Assembly (NCBI RefSeq): GCF_900116765.1
Contig: NZ_UETC01000015.1
Span: 47,488-111,487, forward strand
From: Jannaschia seohaensis
GTDB lineage: Bacteria; Pseudomonadota; Alphaproteobacteria; Rhodobacterales; Rhodobacteraceae
Direction of reading: 5' to 3'
DNA: 64,000 bases
Shown here: positions 8,673 through 17,911 of the stretch, in pieces
Position numbering within the stretch: the stretch's first letter is position 1
Layout of the letters: each line of letters opens with the position of its first letter
The notes under the pieces: generated by a model
What the model was told of the DNA's origin: nothing
The model's database searches: none
Seen by the model: only the letters and a program-made list of their open reading frames with translations
Translations under genes and position numbers: made by a program

Positions 8673-9845
8673 ATGACAGATCTCGCGCCCGATCGGGCCC
8701 AGCCCCTCGCCCCTTCCGCGCCCGCTTATCTGCGCGGGCGCCATATCGGCACGATGCTCAGCTTCGTTGCGCTGGTGCTGCTGCCCACGGCGCTGGCCGC
8801 CTGGTACATGTATGCCCGCGCCGCCGACCGCTATGTCTCGACGGTCAACTTCTCGGTCTATACCGAGCAGACCGCGACGGCGATCGACATCAGCACGCTG
8901 CTGGGGGCGGGTGGGTCGTCGTCATCCTCGGATACCGACATCCTCTACAGCTTCATCCAGTCCCAGGAACTGGTGCGCCAGATCGAGGAGGATCTCGACC
9001 TGCGCACGATCTGGACCCGCGTCTCGCCCCAGGACGACCCGATCTTCGCCTACCACCCGCCCGGCACGATCGAGGACCTGACCGACTATTGGAACCGCAT
9101 GGTCCGGGTCTATAACGACGGCACCACGGGCCTGCTGGAATTGCAGGTCCAGGCCTTCACCCCCGAGGACGCCACCGCCATCGCCCAGGCGGTCTATGAC
9201 CGCTCCTCGGACATGATCAACGCGCTCTCGGCCATCGCCGAGGAGGACGGCACCCGCAACGCGCGGGCCGATCTCGACGAGGCGGTCGAGGCGCTCAAGC
9301 AGGCCCGCGAGGCGATCACCCGCTTCCGCAACGAGACCCAGATCGTCGACCCCGCCGCCTCGATCCAGAGCCAGATGGGCATCCTGAGCGCGCTCCAGGC
9401 CCAGCAGGCGGAGGCGCTGATCGAGCTGGACCTGCTGGCCCAGTCCGCCGGCGAGACCGACCCCCGCGTCGTCCAGGCGCGCCAGCGCCTCGCCGTGATC
9501 GAGAACCGCATCGAAGAAGAACTGGAGAAATTCGGCGGCGGCGCCACCCCCTCGACCACCGGCCAGGGGGAACGCTTCGCCGACCTCGTGGGCCAGTACG
9601 AGAGCCTGATCGTCGACCTGGAATTCGCCCAGGAAACCTATACGAACGCGCTCGCCGCCTTTAACGGCGCCGTGGCCGAGGCCCGCCGCCAGAGCCGCTA
9701 CCTCGCCGCCCATGTCCGCCCCACCCTGGCCGAGCGCTCGACCGAGCCCAAGCGGCTGCAGATCGTGGCGCTGACCGCGCTCTTCACCTTCCTGGCCTGG
9801 GGCATCCTGGTGCTGGCCGCCTACGCGCTGCGCGACCGCCGGTAA
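8673..9845 (+). CDS. kpsE: KpsE-like capsule/exopolysaccharide export inner-membrane protein
   Basis: A 390-residue protein with membrane segments near residues 28-48 and about 363-385, and a long periplasmic helical domain between (EALKQAREAITRFRNETQ; about 200-330 coiled-coil-like). This is the layout of the KpsE/Wzz-type co-polymerase family that links an ABC exporter to the outer-membrane channel. ISTLLGAGGSSSSSDTDIL and DPRVVQARQRLAVIENRI are typical of the family. The ATG at 8673 gives the usual short cytoplasmic N-terminus; the longer open frame upstream is antisense to the glycosyltransferase gene. It is followed 112 bases later by the KpsT-like gene. Confidence 0.85.
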   Translation: MTDLAPDRAQPLAPSAPAYLRGRHIGTMLSFVALVLLPTALAAWYMYARAADRYVSTVNFSVYTEQTATAIDISTLLGAGGSSSSSDTDILYSFIQSQELVRQIEEDLDLRTIWTRVSPQDDPIFAYHPPGTIEDLTDYWNRMVRVYNDGTTGLLELQVQAFTPEDATAIAQAVYDRSSDMINALSAIAEEDGTRNARADLDEAVEALKQAREAITRFRNETQIVDPAASIQSQMGILSALQAQQAEALIELDLLAQSAGETDPRVVQARQRLAVIENRIEEELEKFGGGATPSTTGQGERFADLVGQYESLIVDLEFAQETYTNALAAFNGAVAEARRQSRYLAAHVRPTLAERSTEPKRLQIVALTALFTFLAWGILVLAAYALRDRR

Positions 9846-9957
9846 TGCTCGGGGCGCGACCATCCGCCCGCATGGGTCGCATGGCGCCCGAGAGGACGGC
9901 GCCCGGCGGGGTCCTTGCGCGCCCGGGCGCGCGGTCGGCACAAGACGGGGGCGCGCG

Positions 9958-11601
9958 ATGATCGTCCTCGACCACCTCACCAAGACCTTTGTGATGCACG
10001 GCCACCGCAAGACCGTGGCCGACAACCTCAACGTGACCTTCCCCACCGGCGTCTCAGTGGGGCTTCTGGGGGCGAACGGGGCGGGCAAGTCGACCCTGCT
10101 CAAGCTGATCGCGGGCACCTCGGCGCCGACCTCGGGGCGGGTGCTGTCGACCGGTTCGGTCAGCTTTCCGGTGGGGCTCGCCTCCTCGCTGCATGCCGAC
10201 CTGACGGGGGCGCAGAACACCCGCTTCGTGGCGCGCATCTACGGCGCCGACACGGATGCGCTGATGGATTGGGTCGAGGAATTCGCCGAGCTGGGCGAGC
10301 ATTTCCACCTGCCGGTGCGCTCCTATTCCTCGGGGATGCGGGGGCGGCTGAGCTTCGGCATCAATATGGGGCTCGCCTTCGACACCTATCTCATCGACGA
10401 GATCACCGCGGTGGGCGACGCCGCCTTCAAGCGCAAGTCCTCCGACGTCTTCCACGCCCGCATGGAGACGGCGGGCGCGATCTTCGTCAGCCATTCCATC
10501 AGCTCCATCCGGGAACTCTGCGAGGCCGGCGCGCTCCTGGAGAACGGCAAGCTCCACTACTACGACGATGTCGAGGAGGCGATCGAGCGCTACCTCGTCA
10601 GCCTCGACCCCGACCGCGCCCATCCGGTGCGCACGCCCAAGGGCGAGCGGTCGAAGACGCGCTTTCCCGACGAGGCGCGGATGCTCTACCTGATGGGGCT
10701 GCCCGCGACCCATGCGAGCTGGGTCACCGATTGCCTGCGCCGCTTCAGGGCCTGCCATTTCGGCCCCACCCACATGATCCATTACTTCGACGTGCGGGCC
10801 GGGCGCTCGGACCTGATCTTCACCAACCGCACCCGCAGCCTGGAGGAGCTGGCCGCCCGCTTCGCCAACGAGGCGCCGGCGGCGCGCGCCAAGACTCTGG
10901 GGCTGATGGGCCGGATCAGCGACCTGCTCAAGATCCACGCCGCCCCCCGCACCGGGGAGGGCCGCCACAACGCCTATCTCGACTACCTGACGACGCGCTT
11001 TTCGGGACAGGCGATCATCTGCGACCCGACCCCCGATTACGCCCGCCTGGGCGAAGCGGATTTCACCGAGATGGCGGAGATCGGGGATGCCGGCTTCTGC
11101 GTGGTGCTGCGCGACCCGGTCGACCGGCTGTGGGAGTCGCTCTGCATGGACCTGCCCCGCGAGGAGCGGCGGCTGAAGGCCTGTCTGGCCGCCGCGCAGG
11201 AGCTGGTAGAGGCGGGGCCGGTCCGCACGATGGCGCGGCAGCCCTATGCCAATTACGCCCGCCTGCTGGAAGTGATGGACGCCACCGTCGCCAAGGCCCG
11301 CCAGATCGTGCTCTTCCACGAGCGGCTGGCCGACCCGGCCAGGCGCGAGGCCGAGCTGGCCCGCGTCACCAGCGCCTACGACCTGCCCGACATCCCGCCC
11401 CCGCGCCTGGCGGAGATGGGCCCGTCCCCCCGGATCCCCGACCTGCCCGAAGAGATGGCGGCGGCGCTCACGGATCTGCTGGCGCCGCAATACGCGGCGA
11501 TGCGCGCCCGCTTCGGCGACGCCCTTCCCGCGGAATGGCGCCCCCCCGGCCCCGCCGAGCGCGCCCTGGCCGAGACCGCCTCCCCCCAAGCGGCGGAATA
11601 G
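9958..11601 (+). CDS. kpsT: Fusion: KpsT-like polysaccharide ABC-transporter ATPase plus C-terminal sulfotransferase-like domain
   Basis: A 547-residue protein, against about 220 for ordinary KpsT. Residues 1-220 are a complete ABC ATPase: Walker A GANGAGKST (38-46), signature YSSGM (123-127), Walker B YLIDE (144-148), H-loop His179. From about 240 a second domain begins: YLMGLPATHASWVTDCLRR (244-262) sits where a sulfotransferase PAPS loop should be, then CDPTPDYARL (355-364) and VVLRDPVDRLWESL (382-395), a good 3'-phosphate-binding segment. The lysine and glycine/threonine of a normal P-K-S-G-T-T loop are absent, so catalysis is doubtful and glycan recognition is an alternative. It energises export with KpsM (17912-18742) and KpsE. 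Wzt exporters have a glycan-binding C-terminal domain; this could be an analogue. Confidence 0.85.
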   Translation: MIVLDHLTKTFVMHGHRKTVADNLNVTFPTGVSVGLLGANGAGKSTLLKLIAGTSAPTSGRVLSTGSVSFPVGLASSLHADLTGAQNTRFVARIYGADTDALMDWVEEFAELGEHFHLPVRSYSSGMRGRLSFGINMGLAFDTYLIDEITAVGDAAFKRKSSDVFHARMETAGAIFVSHSISSIRELCEAGALLENGKLHYYDDVEEAIERYLVSLDPDRAHPVRTPKGERSKTRFPDEARMLYLMGLPATHASWVTDCLRRFRACHFGPTHMIHYFDVRAGRSDLIFTNRTRSLEELAARFANEAPAARAKTLGLMGRISDLLKIHAAPRTGEGRHNAYLDYLTTRFSGQAIICDPTPDYARLGEADFTEMAEIGDAGFCVVLRDPVDRLWESLCMDLPREERRLKACLAAAQELVEAGPVRTMARQPYANYARLLEVMDATVAKARQIVLFHERLADPARREAELARVTSAYDLPDIPPPRLAEMGPSPRIPDLPEEMAAALTDLLAPQYAAMRARFGDALPAEWRPPGPAERALAETASPQAAE

Positions 11602-12200
11602 ACCGCGCCCCGGAGAGGCGAACGGGCGGAGCCCCAGCATCCCGGAGAGGCCTCCGTGGAGTGTCTCGGCACCGACCGGACAAAGCCCAAAAGCCGTGAC
11701 GCCACTGAGGTCGTCCCGCCTCCGGAGACGTTGCTCCGAGGCCCCGGAGACCGGACACCTCCACAGCCGTCGCGGCGGCCGCAGGCGGATCGCCGGGAGT
11801 ATTTCCGGCCAGAAGAAGGCGGCGCACCTCCCGGAGAGGCGACCGTGCATCCCCGGACGACCCGTCCTCCTTCTTCCCTGCTCAAATATCCCCGCCGGAG
11901 GCGCAGGGTGCGGCCGGGCGCGCCCCTCGACGGGACAGTTCCAGCCGTCGGCCCCGCCCGTTGGCCCAGGCGAAGACGGCCGGCAGGCCGGATGAGCGGC
12001 TCGGATCGGACGGCCGGGCGCGCCGGGCGACAAAGCGGCCCCAGGCAGACCCCGCCCGGGCGTCGTCCGTCGGGGGCCTGCATGAGCGCCTCTGCCTCCG
12101 TGAGGCCATCCGGCGCCCTCAATCCGAGTCCTCGGCGAAAGCCTCGAACAGTGCGCCGCCCGTCGCGAAAGGCAGCGACGCAGATCCTGGGCGAAACGCC
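11602..12200. other. 599-base gene-free stretch between convergent genes, with paired repeat units
   Basis: No reading frame here has plausible protein sequence. It contains GGGAGTATTTCCGGCCAGAAG (from 11795) and, inverted, CTTCTTCCCTGCTCAAATATCC (about 11870-11891) plus CGCCGGAGGCGC, the same two half-units as at 7.56-7.64 kb. A GAGAGGCC hairpin near 11645 resembles the one downstream of kpsM at 18762. It separates the 3' ends of the kpsT-like gene (+) and the giant RTX gene (-), so transcription termination is the likely use. Confidence 0.5.
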
Positions 12201-15200
12201 TCAGATCAGGAAGATGTCGTTCGCCGTCAGGTCCGGTGCGCCATTGAGCCGGGCGATCACCGTCTCCTGGCCCCGGTCGCTGCCATTGATATCGATCGAC
12301 AGCTCGCCGGTGGCGCGGTCATAGACCACCCGGTCGCCCCGATCCTGCGCCGCCCCCGTCGCGGAGAAGACGCTGCCGGGCAGACGGCCCGTCGGGAAGA
12401 TCCCGTCGGGGATGTCGAGCAGGATCCGGTCCTGACCCGGGGTGAAGTCGGTGATCAGGTCCACGCCCTGGAAGGCGGCGCCCGGCACCTCGAAGACGAA
12501 CTGGTCGCGCCCGCCCCCGCCAGTGAGCCGGTCCGCCCCGGCGCCGCCGCCGATGGTGTCGTTGCCGGCCCCGCCCGAGATGCGGTCATTCGCATTCCCG
12601 CCGGTGATCGCGTCGTCCTGCCGGCCGCCCACGACGGTGCCGCCGGTCCGATCGCCCGCCCCGCCGCCATCGCTCGGCACACCGCTGGTGACGATGTCGG
12701 CGATGCTGATCGCGTTGGACGCCGAATCTGATAGCCGGACCGTCCGCGCGCCCTCGACGAAGAGGGTCTGGCTCGCGGCCAATCCGCCGGCCTGCAGGTT
12801 CAGGGCATCGCCGCTATTGCCGACGATCAGCGTCAGCGCGTTCGCATCCGATTGCGCCACCAGAGAGCGGGCGACGACCAGATCCCCGCGCTCCAGCATC
12901 GAGAGGTCGAAGGCATCAACCCCGGTATAGCGTCCCGTCGTGTGCAGCGGGTCGACCAGGCTGGTGGCGCGCACCGTCACCGTGTCGAAGCCCGACCCCA
13001 TCGCGATCGAGAAGGAGGGATCCTCCAGGTGGAAGCGCGAGATGCCGATGCGGTCGTCGGAACTGCTGCCCACCAGGGCCATGTCGACGGCCTTGGCGTC
13101 GCGGTCGGCGCCGCGCACGGGCGCGTCCTGCAGCGCAATATTGGCGGGCACGATGTCGCGGACCCGGATGTCGCCCAGGCGGATCTCGCCGAAGCCGCCC
13201 AGGAACAGGACGGTCTGGCCGTCCTGGCGCCCGAAGGTCAGCTGGTCGAATGCGGTGAAGCCCGTGCCGCGCAGTTCCAGGATGTCGCCGCCCCGCCCGG
13301 TCTCAAAGTCGAGGATCGTGTCGGTGCCGTCCCGCAGGGTCCAGACGAAGCGGTCGCGGCCGCCGCCGCCCGCCATCACGTCGCCCTGGGTGCCGCCGAT
13401 CAGCGTGTCGTTGCCCAAGCCGCCATAGAGGAAGTCGTTGTCGATCCCGGTATCGAGATAGCCGCCGCCCGGATCCGCCGTGACGGTGTCCTGACGCTCC
13501 CCGGCCTCGAGGTATGCGAAGGTGACGTCGTTCTCCTCGATGGTCGGATAGGGATGCAGCGGGAAGACCCCCGGGCCGACCGCGCGCCACTGGGGGGTGC
13601 TGCCGGCGGGGTAGTCCATGACCATCTCGTCGACACGGACCACGTTGCGGCTGTCGGGGGAGCCGTGGAAGTTGATGTCCCGGTCGGTGAAGTCGATCTG
13701 GGCGAAATTGTAATGCTCGGCCGAATAGGCCGCGAACTCGTAGGCGTGGCGCCCCGCGATCGAGGTGAAGCCCTGCAGGTCGGTGCGGAACGTCTCCTGC
13801 AAGAGGAAGCCCAGCCCGTCGGAGCCCGCCTTGTTATGGGCGCCGTCGGCGGTCAGGTTGCGGCCCTCGACCTCGTGGCTGCGCTCCCAGCGGAAGGCGC
13901 TGGAGGCCAGGTCATGGGCGGTGATGTTGCGCATCGAGGAGTTCTGGACGCCGTCGAACTCCACCCCGTTGGTATTCGCCCAGGCGGGGAGCGTGTTGGT
14001 GAAATTGAACGGATCGGCCTCGCCCCAGCGGCCCTCGACGGTGAAGTCCGACAGGTGCACGTCGGTGAGGAAGTTGTTCTCCACCACCCGGGAGCGGCCG
14101 GCGTCGAAGGCGTAGGGGCTGCGCTCGGCGACGGTGACGGTGTTGCCGTCCACCTCGGTCACGCGGGAGCGGAACTCCCGCAGCCAGAGCGTGTTCTCCA
14201 GGCCAGGCGCCGGTTGGACCGGCTCCCAGCCGGTATTGCCGGTCTCGGCCAGGAAGGCCGCGTCGTTGGGCTTGTGGACGAAGAACAGGTCGCCCACCTC
14301 CAGCCCGTGGCCCCGCTCGAGCTGGAAGGTGCGGGTGCCGAGCGCGGCGTCGGCGGTCAGGGTGCCCAGCTCGCGCTCAATCTCGCGGCCCTGGACCAGG
14401 AAGAAATGCCCGTCGCCCTGCGCGGCCAACGCGTCGGGGATGCGGTTGACGATGACCGTCTGGCCCTCGCCCGAGCCCTTCACGGTGATGTTGGAGCGCT
14501 CGATCTCGAGCTGCTGGGTCAGGTTGAACCGGCCCGGGGCGAGCGTGATCACGCTGCCGTCGGGCGCCTGGTCCAGGAGCGGCTGGAGCGCCGTGAGCGG
14601 CGCGTCCGCCTCGATGCGGAAGCGGTCGGCGCGCTGGCCCGCGACCAGGAAGTCGTCGACGCCGAAGCGCGCGCCCGCCGCCCCCTCCAGCACCAGCTCG
14701 AAATCCTCGGCCGTCAGCGTCACGTCCCCGCCCGAGATGTCGATCGAGACGTCTCGCGGGCCGCGCACGCTGGTGGCGGAGATGTCGATCCGCTCCAGGT
14801 AGTTGAGGGTATCGAAATCGGTGATCGTAATGCGGCCAGAGCCAGGTGTGATCACATAGGTGTCGAAGCCCGCGCCCCCGGTGACGGTCACGTCGCCGGA
14901 GCCGCCCAGCAGGAAGGTGTCGTCCCCCTCCCCGCCCGAAAGCGTGTCGTTGCCGCCCCCGCCCGAGATGGTGTCGTCGCGCTCGCCCCCGTCGATGCGG
15001 TCGGCGCGGGCGCCGCCGGTGATCAGGTCGGCGCGGTTGCCCCCGGTCACATTGCCGCCGATCAGATCGGAGATGGTCACCGCCTGCCCGTCGGCCGAGC
15101 GCAAGAGGACAGGGCCCACGCCTTCGACGATGATCCTGCCCTCGGGCCCGTTGGCATCCAGCAGCAGCGAACTGGCGCCGTGGCGGATGGTCAGCGTGCC

Positions 15201-16421
15201 GTCCGAGGAGCGCGCCAGCATGACCGGATCGACGCTGAAGCCCAGATCGCCGGTGGCCGCGGACATGTCGATGATCTCGATGCCGTCCATGCCCGGGATC
15301 CGCTCCTGCGAGAGCGACCGGTTGGCGCCCGAGATGCGCAGCGTGTCGGTCCCCGCCCCGCCGTCGAAGACATCGCTGGGCGACAGGTTGGAGAAGGCGC
15401 CCACGACCTCGAAGATCTCGTCGCCGGCGCCGCCCCGGAACGTGTCGGTCTCGGAGGTGAAGGTGAAATCGGCCGGCGTCCCCAGCGAGCGCGCCAGCGA
15501 GACGGAGGGCTGGCCTTCGAAGGCGAAGGAGCGGTCGGTCACCGCGCCCGGGGACACCCCCTCCAGGATCAGGACGGTCTCGGCATCGACGGCGACCCGG
15601 GCGCCGCCGTTTTGCGCCGAGATCTCCAGGTTGCGGAAGGTGAGCCCCTCGAACTGCCGCAGGTCGATCCGCTCATAGGGGTCGCTCACGTCGAAATCGG
15701 TGATCGTCACCGTGGAGCCGGGCCGCACGACGAAGACATCGGCCTCGCTGCCGCCGGTCAGCGTGTTGGCCCCCGCCCCGCCGCGCAGCAGGTCATAGCC
15801 CGCCCCGCCCAGAAGCGTGTCGTCGCCCAGGCCCCCATAGAGCTCGTCATGGTCGTCCCCGCCCGAAAGCCGGTCGTCCCCGCCATTGCCCTCCAGCAGG
15901 TCGTTGCCGCGCCCGCCCGAGAAGTCGTCGCCCGCGTCGCCGCCCTGGATCGTGTCGGCCAGGGTGCCGCCGGTGACGTCGCCCGCGACCCCGTCGGCCA
16001 CGGTCACGATCTGGTCGGTGTCCAAAAGCTCCACCGGGCCGGCGCCGTCGAGCACATAGCCCGCGCGGGGCGCGGTCATGTCGCGCAGGTCCAGCACCAG
16101 CGGCGCGGCGCCGAAGACGAAGCGGACCACCCCCGCATCCGACTGCTGGAGCAGGGCGTCGTCGGCGACGATGCGCAGCTCGTCCGCCGCCGTCATGTCG
16201 ATCACGTCGAGCCCCGTCGTCCTCGCGAAACGGTCGGCCGACAGCCCCAGGAAGCCGGTCCGCTCCAGCAGGAGCGTGTCGGTCCCCCCCTTCAGGTCCA
16301 GCACGTCCTCCCCCTGGAAGTTGGCGTTGCTGGGGGGCGAGACGACGATATCGTCCCCATCGGTGCCGATGATGTTGTCGGGGTCGATGGTCAGGCGGGC
16401 GAGCACGTCGATAGGATCCAC
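12201..16421 (-). CDS. Giant secreted RTX protein with central beta-helix domain
   Basis: A 1406-residue acidic protein. Nonapeptide calcium-binding repeats (GGAGNDTIGGGAGADRL type) occur near the N-terminus (about 150-230), again near 450-510, around 1040, and near 1290-1340. Between them, from about 620, lies a pectate-lyase-like beta-helix: VITLAPGRFNLTQQ, then SNITVKGSGEGQTVIVNRI. The C-terminus ends in ITGGN-type repeats and NDIFLI, a hydrophobic end usual for type I secretion. There is no signal peptide. It starts with GTG at 16421, eight bases after GGAG. Possible roles are a polysaccharide lyase or epimerase acting on the exported glycan, or a matrix adhesin. No TolC/HlyB/HlyD genes are present in the window. 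Confidence 0.82.
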   Translation of the reverse strand: MDPIDVLARLTIDPDNIIGTDGDDIVVSPPSNANFQGEDVLDLKGGTDTLLLERTGFLGLSADRFARTTGLDVIDMTAADELRIVADDALLQQSDAGVVRFVFGAAPLVLDLRDMTAPRAGYVLDGAGPVELLDTDQIVTVADGVAGDVTGGTLADTIQGGDAGDDFSGGRGNDLLEGNGGDDRLSGGDDHDELYGGLGDDTLLGGAGYDLLRGGAGANTLTGGSEADVFVVRPGSTVTITDFDVSDPYERIDLRQFEGLTFRNLEISAQNGGARVAVDAETVLILEGVSPGAVTDRSFAFEGQPSVSLARSLGTPADFTFTSETDTFRGGAGDEIFEVVGAFSNLSPSDVFDGGAGTDTLRISGANRSLSQERIPGMDGIEIIDMSAATGDLGFSVDPVMLARSSDGTLTIRHGASSLLLDANGPEGRIIVEGVGPVLLRSADGQAVTISDLIGGNVTGGNRADLITGGARADRIDGGERDDTISGGGGNDTLSGGEGDDTFLLGGSGDVTVTGGAGFDTYVITPGSGRITITDFDTLNYLERIDISATSVRGPRDVSIDISGGDVTLTAEDFELVLEGAAGARFGVDDFLVAGQRADRFRIEADAPLTALQPLLDQAPDGSVITLAPGRFNLTQQLEIERSNITVKGSGEGQTVIVNRIPDALAAQGDGHFFLVQGREIERELGTLTADAALGTRTFQLERGHGLEVGDLFFVHKPNDAAFLAETGNTGWEPVQPAPGLENTLWLREFRSRVTEVDGNTVTVAERSPYAFDAGRSRVVENNFLTDVHLSDFTVEGRWGEADPFNFTNTLPAWANTNGVEFDGVQNSSMRNITAHDLASSAFRWERSHEVEGRNLTADGAHNKAGSDGLGFLLQETFRTDLQGFTSIAGRHAYEFAAYSAEHYNFAQIDFTDRDINFHGSPDSRNVVRVDEMVMDYPAGSTPQWRAVGPGVFPLHPYPTIEENDVTFAYLEAGERQDTVTADPGGGYLDTGIDNDFLYGGLGNDTLIGGTQGDVMAGGGGRDRFVWTLRDGTDTILDFETGRGGDILELRGTGFTAFDQLTFGRQDGQTVLFLGGFGEIRLGDIRVRDIVPANIALQDAPVRGADRDAKAVDMALVGSSSDDRIGISRFHLEDPSFSIAMGSGFDTVTVRATSLVDPLHTTGRYTGVDAFDLSMLERGDLVVARSLVAQSDANALTLIVGNSGDALNLQAGGLAASQTLFVEGARTVRLSDSASNAISIADIVTSGVPSDGGGAGDRTGGTVVGGRQDDAITGGNANDRISGGAGNDTIGGGAGADRLTGGGGRDQFVFEVPGAAFQGVDLITDFTPGQDRILLDIPDGIFPTGRLPGSVFSATGAAQDRGDRVVYDRATGELSIDINGSDRGQETVIARLNGAPDLTANDIFLI

Positions 16422-16740
16422 GGGATACTCCGGAATTTGGGTAGGGCCGGTAAGCGACCCGGATTCTGCGACGGGGATACCCCCGGGAGATTAATGAAAC
16501 CTCTGCGGCACAGCTCCGCCTCCGTCTAGATGACAGTCTATCACAGTGGGACGATGCTCAAAATCCCCGCATTTCGTATGATTTCGGTGGCACGCCCCGC
16601 AGATGGGGCCGGCCCGCCGACACAGGCCCTGTCCCAAGTTTCCGCTTGCGCGCCCGGCCCCGGAGCGGTTTGACCGGGCCCGAAGAAAGCGCATCCCCGC
16701 CCGGGGCCGCGGACAGGCATATCGTCGGAGAGGATTTGTC
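16422..16740. other. Divergent intergenic region between RTX gene and ugd
   Basis: These 319 bases must contain the promoters of the RTX gene (-) and the ugd-kpsM pair (+). The stretch from about 16490 to 16590 is clearly lower in GC than its surroundings. GGAGAGG at about 16727 is a good ribosome binding site for ugd. No convincing -35/-10 pair or operator was recognised. Confidence 0.5.
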
Positions 16741-17907
16741 ATGAAGATCGCCGTCGCCGGGATCGGCTATGTCGGACTGTCGAACGCCGTGCTGCTGGCG
16801 CAGAACCACGAGGTCGTCGCCCTCGATCTAGACGCGGACCGGGTCGCGGGCCTCAACGACCGGAAAAGCCCCATCGTCGACCCCGATATCGAGCGCTTCC
16901 TGGCCGAGGAGACCCTGAACCTGCGGGCCACCACCTCCCCCGAGGAGGCCTATACGGACGCCGATTACGTGATCGTGGCCACGCCCACCAATTACGACAC
17001 GGCGACCAACCATTTCGACACCTCCTCGGTGGAGACGGTGATCCGCCAGGCCTCCGCCATCGCGCCGGACGCGACGATCGTGGTCAAGTCGACCATCCCG
17101 GTGGGCTTCGTCCAGGACGTGCGGGCGCGGCTGGGCACCTCGAACGTGATCTTCAGCCCCGAATTCCTGCGCGAGGGCCGGGCGCTCCATGACAACCTGC
17201 ACCCCTCGCGCATCGTCGTCGGGGAGCGCACGGACCGGGCCCGGGCCTTCGCCGACCTGCTGCTGGAAGGGGCGGTGACCAAGGACGTCCCCGTCCTCTT
17301 GACCGACCCCTCCGAGGCCGAGGCGATCAAGCTCTTCGCCAATACCTACCTCGCCATGCGCGTGGCCTATTTCAACGAGCTCGACAGCTACGCCATGGCC
17401 CATGGCATGGATGCCCGCCAGATCATCGACGGGGTCGGGCTCGATCCCCGGATCGGCAAGCATTACAACAACCCGTCCTTCGGCTATGGCGGCTATTGCC
17501 TGCCCAAGGACACCAAGCAGCTGCTCGCCAACTATGCCGCCGTGCCGCAGAACCTGATGGCCGCGATCGTCGAGGCCAACCGCACCCGCAAGGACTTCAT
17601 CGCCGACCGGATCCTGGCCAAGGGGCCGTCGACGGTGGGCGTGTTCCGCCTGGTGATGAAGGCGGGCTCCGACAATTTCCGGCAGAGCTCGATCCAGGGG
17701 ATCATGAAGCGGCTCAAGGCCAAGGGCATCGAGGTCATCGTCTACGAGCCCGCCCTGGACGAGGCGGATTTCTTCAAGTCCGAGGTCCTGCGCGACCTCG
17801 ACGCCTTCAAGACCCGCGCCGACGTGATCGTCGCCAACCGCATGTCGGCGGAGCTCGCGGACGTGGCCGAGAAGGTCTTCACCCGCGACCTGTTCGGCTC
17901 GGACTGA
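16741..17907 (+). CDS. ugd: UDP-glucose 6-dehydrogenase-type nucleotide-sugar dehydrogenase
   Basis: A 388-residue protein. [20 protein letters not shown] is the NAD-binding Rossmann start, PTNYD (82-86) and KSTIPVG (116-122) are family motifs, FSPEFLREG (138-146) lines the active site, and [11 protein letters not shown] (250-260) contains the catalytic cysteine Cys253. It oxidises C6 of a UDP-sugar, usually glucose, to the uronic acid in two NAD-dependent steps, giving the polymer an acidic sugar. The 388-residue length is that of the short Ugd type found in capsule loci. It is followed after four bases by kpsM, so the two are co-transcribed. A UDP-GlcNAc or GDP-mannose substrate is less likely but not excluded. 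Confidence 0.9.
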   Translation: MKIAVAGIGYVGLSNAVLLAQNHEVVALDLDADRVAGLNDRKSPIVDPDIERFLAEETLNLRATTSPEEAYTDADYVIVATPTNYDTATNHFDTSSVETVIRQASAIAPDATIVVKSTIPVGFVQDVRARLGTSNVIFSPEFLREGRALHDNLHPSRIVVGERTDRARAFADLLLEGAVTKDVPVLLTDPSEAEAIKLFANTYLAMRVAYFNELDSYAMAHGMDARQIIDGVGLDPRIGKHYNNPSFGYGGYCLPKDTKQLLANYAAVPQNLMAAIVEANRTRKDFIADRILAKGPSTVGVFRLVMKAGSDNFRQSSIQGIMKRLKAKGIEVIVYEPALDEADFFKSEVLRDLDAFKTRADVIVANRMSAELADVAEKVFTRDLFGSD

Positions 17908-17911
17908 GACG

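Noticed and set aside
11961..12731. Open frame across the gap downstream of the kpsT-like gene
   Set aside because: It runs from a gene-free region into the antisense of the RTX gene and has no protein-like composition.
12852..16529. A 1225-codon open frame on the plus strand
   Set aside because: Antisense shadow of the giant RTX gene. The minus strand has clear calcium-binding repeats, and the plus translation has none.
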